From an uncultured Catenibacterium sp. (GTDB taxonomy: Bacteria; Bacillota_I; Bacilli_A; Erysipelotrichales; Coprobacillaceae), in the NCBI RefSeq assembly GCF_900764565.1, contig NZ_CAAFOM010000186.1:1-6842 (forward strand): 6,842 bases of DNA. Reading direction: 5' to 3'. Shown here piece by piece: positions 6,534 to 6,842 of the stretch (position 1 is the first letter of the stretch; the number at the start of each line of letters is the position of its first letter). The translations under genes were made by a program, and so were the position numbers. Below the pieces are notes generated by a model. The model made no database searches. It had not been told where the DNA came from and saw only the letters and a list, made by a program, of their open reading frames with translations.

Positions 6534-6563
6534 ATTATAGTGTGAGCCACTTAGTGTGAACAA
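6534..6563 (-). promoter_or_regulatory. promoter of the acetyltransferase gene
   Basis: On the minus strand a perfect TATAAT (plus-strand 6534-6539) lies 18 bases from a partial -35, TTGTTC (6558-6563, 3/6 match). The predicted leader is about 22 bases and carries the GAGG ribosome site at 6514-6517. Confidence 0.6.
6538..6559. repeat. two 8-bp direct repeats in the acetyltransferase promoter
   Basis: TAGTGTGA occurs at 6538-6545 and 6552-6559, 14 bases start to start. One copy abuts the -10 box and the other the -35 box. The spacing is not a clean helical turn, so this may be a repressor site or chance. Confidence 0.3.
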
Positions 6564-6581
6564 GATACACATAAACGAATG

Positions 6582-6607
6582 AGTCACTCAATAATTTCTG
6601 AGTGACT
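6582..6607 (-). terminator. stop-overlapping hairpin, weak terminator candidate
   Basis: AGTCACTCA (6582-6590) and TGAGTGACT (6599-6607) form a perfect 9-bp stem with an 8-base loop. The TAG stop of the minus-strand small gene (6606-6608) overlaps the stem, as at the other gene ends in the window. No clear U-tract follows on the minus strand (CATTCGTTT), so termination would be weak. The plus-strand side is AT-rich but not a pure T-run. Confidence 0.4.
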
Positions 6608-6792
6608 ATTTATCTAATTTATTTAGAATCAATATTCCAAATAGGATAATGAGGAAGATGATCAAAAACTCTACTTCTTTGTCATGGTAACTTATCAACC
6701 CTGTCACAAGACCAGCTAATGGTAATCCTACATAGAGAGCGACAAAGAATGATGCAATGACCTCTCCTATTATAATAAGTGCTTTGTTTCAC
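6606..6792 (-). pseudogene. small hydrophobic membrane protein, apparently frameshifted near its start
   Basis: On the minus strand a GTG at 6792 follows AAGGAG (6806-6801) by 8 bases and begins V-K-Q. The long hydrophobic frame lies one base off. After GTG-AAA, skipping the C at 6786 gives V-K-K-A-L-I-I-I-G-E-V-I-A-S and a continuous reading of about 60 residues to the TAG at 6606-6608. That reading has a first membrane stretch ending in VALYVGLPLAGLVTGLI, a polar turn SYHDKEVE, a second membrane helix FLIIFLIILFGILIL and the tail NKLDK. In its own frame this sequence is closed by a TGA just upstream, so it has no good start. The simplest reading is a one-base insertion that breaks a two-helix membrane protein. 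Function is unknown. Its C-terminus matches the pattern of the small gene at 39-246. An unrecognised start or a sequencing error are alternatives. Confidence 0.5.
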
Positions 6793-6842
6793 ACTTAATG
6801 CTCCTTTCATCTAGTGTACTCTTTAATTAAACTATATATAAA

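Noticed and set aside
1..6842. Mobile elements, CRISPR arrays, tRNA or rRNA genes, or a defence or toxin-antitoxin system
   Set aside because: No spaced repeats, terminal inverted repeats, transposase-like protein or tRNA-like fold was seen. The two small hydrophobic genes could recall type I toxins, but they are longer, appear to have two helices and lack a visible antisense RNA.

Overview
The window looks like a chromosomal stretch from a low-GC Gram-positive bacterium, most likely a Firmicute of the Erysipelotrichia/Clostridia type. The DNA is AT-rich. Codon use favours TTA and AGA, Shine-Dalgarno sites are strong (GGAGG), promoters are sigma-A-like, intrinsic terminators with U-tracts are frequent, and gaps between genes are very small. 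The lineage is inferred from composition and protein style only.

Layout. Positions 1-250 hold a small, apparently frame-disrupted membrane-protein gene, followed by a terminator (257-283). A promoter (282-310) then drives a three-gene plus-strand operon for the last steps of queuosine tRNA modification: tgt (335-1468), queA (1473-2498) and queH (2498-3127). Tgt puts preQ1 into the anticodon of tRNAs with a GUN anticodon, QueA adds the epoxy-cyclopentanediol ring from S-adenosylmethionine, and QueH reduces epoxyqueuosine to queuosine. The operon meets a minus-strand pair head-on at a bidirectional hairpin whose loop region contains both stop codons. That pair, read from right to left, is an Lrp/AsnC-type regulator (4304-4819, TTG start) and a class I aminotransferase (3124-4302), one base apart.

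A 103-base divergent region (4820-4922) separates the regulator from a plus-strand 6-phosphogluconolactonase-like beta-propeller gene (4923-5957). This region carries a good minus-strand promoter, a probable plus-strand promoter and two short palindromes that could be operators. The lactonase gene and a minus-strand GNAT acetyltransferase (6005-6505) end at two facing terminators, with each stop codon inside a terminator stem.

The right end (6506-6842) holds the acetyltransferase promoter, a stop-overlapping hairpin, and a second small membrane-protein gene on the minus strand (6606-6792). It also looks frame-disrupted, and its C-terminus resembles that of the small gene at the left end.

Most of the window is ordinary housekeeping and accessory metabolism. 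I see no phage, IS element, CRISPR array, RNA gene or obvious new multi-gene system. The points most worth a second look are the two similar, frame-disrupted small membrane proteins, the stop-in-hairpin gene ends, and the possible operators between the regulator and the lactonase gene.
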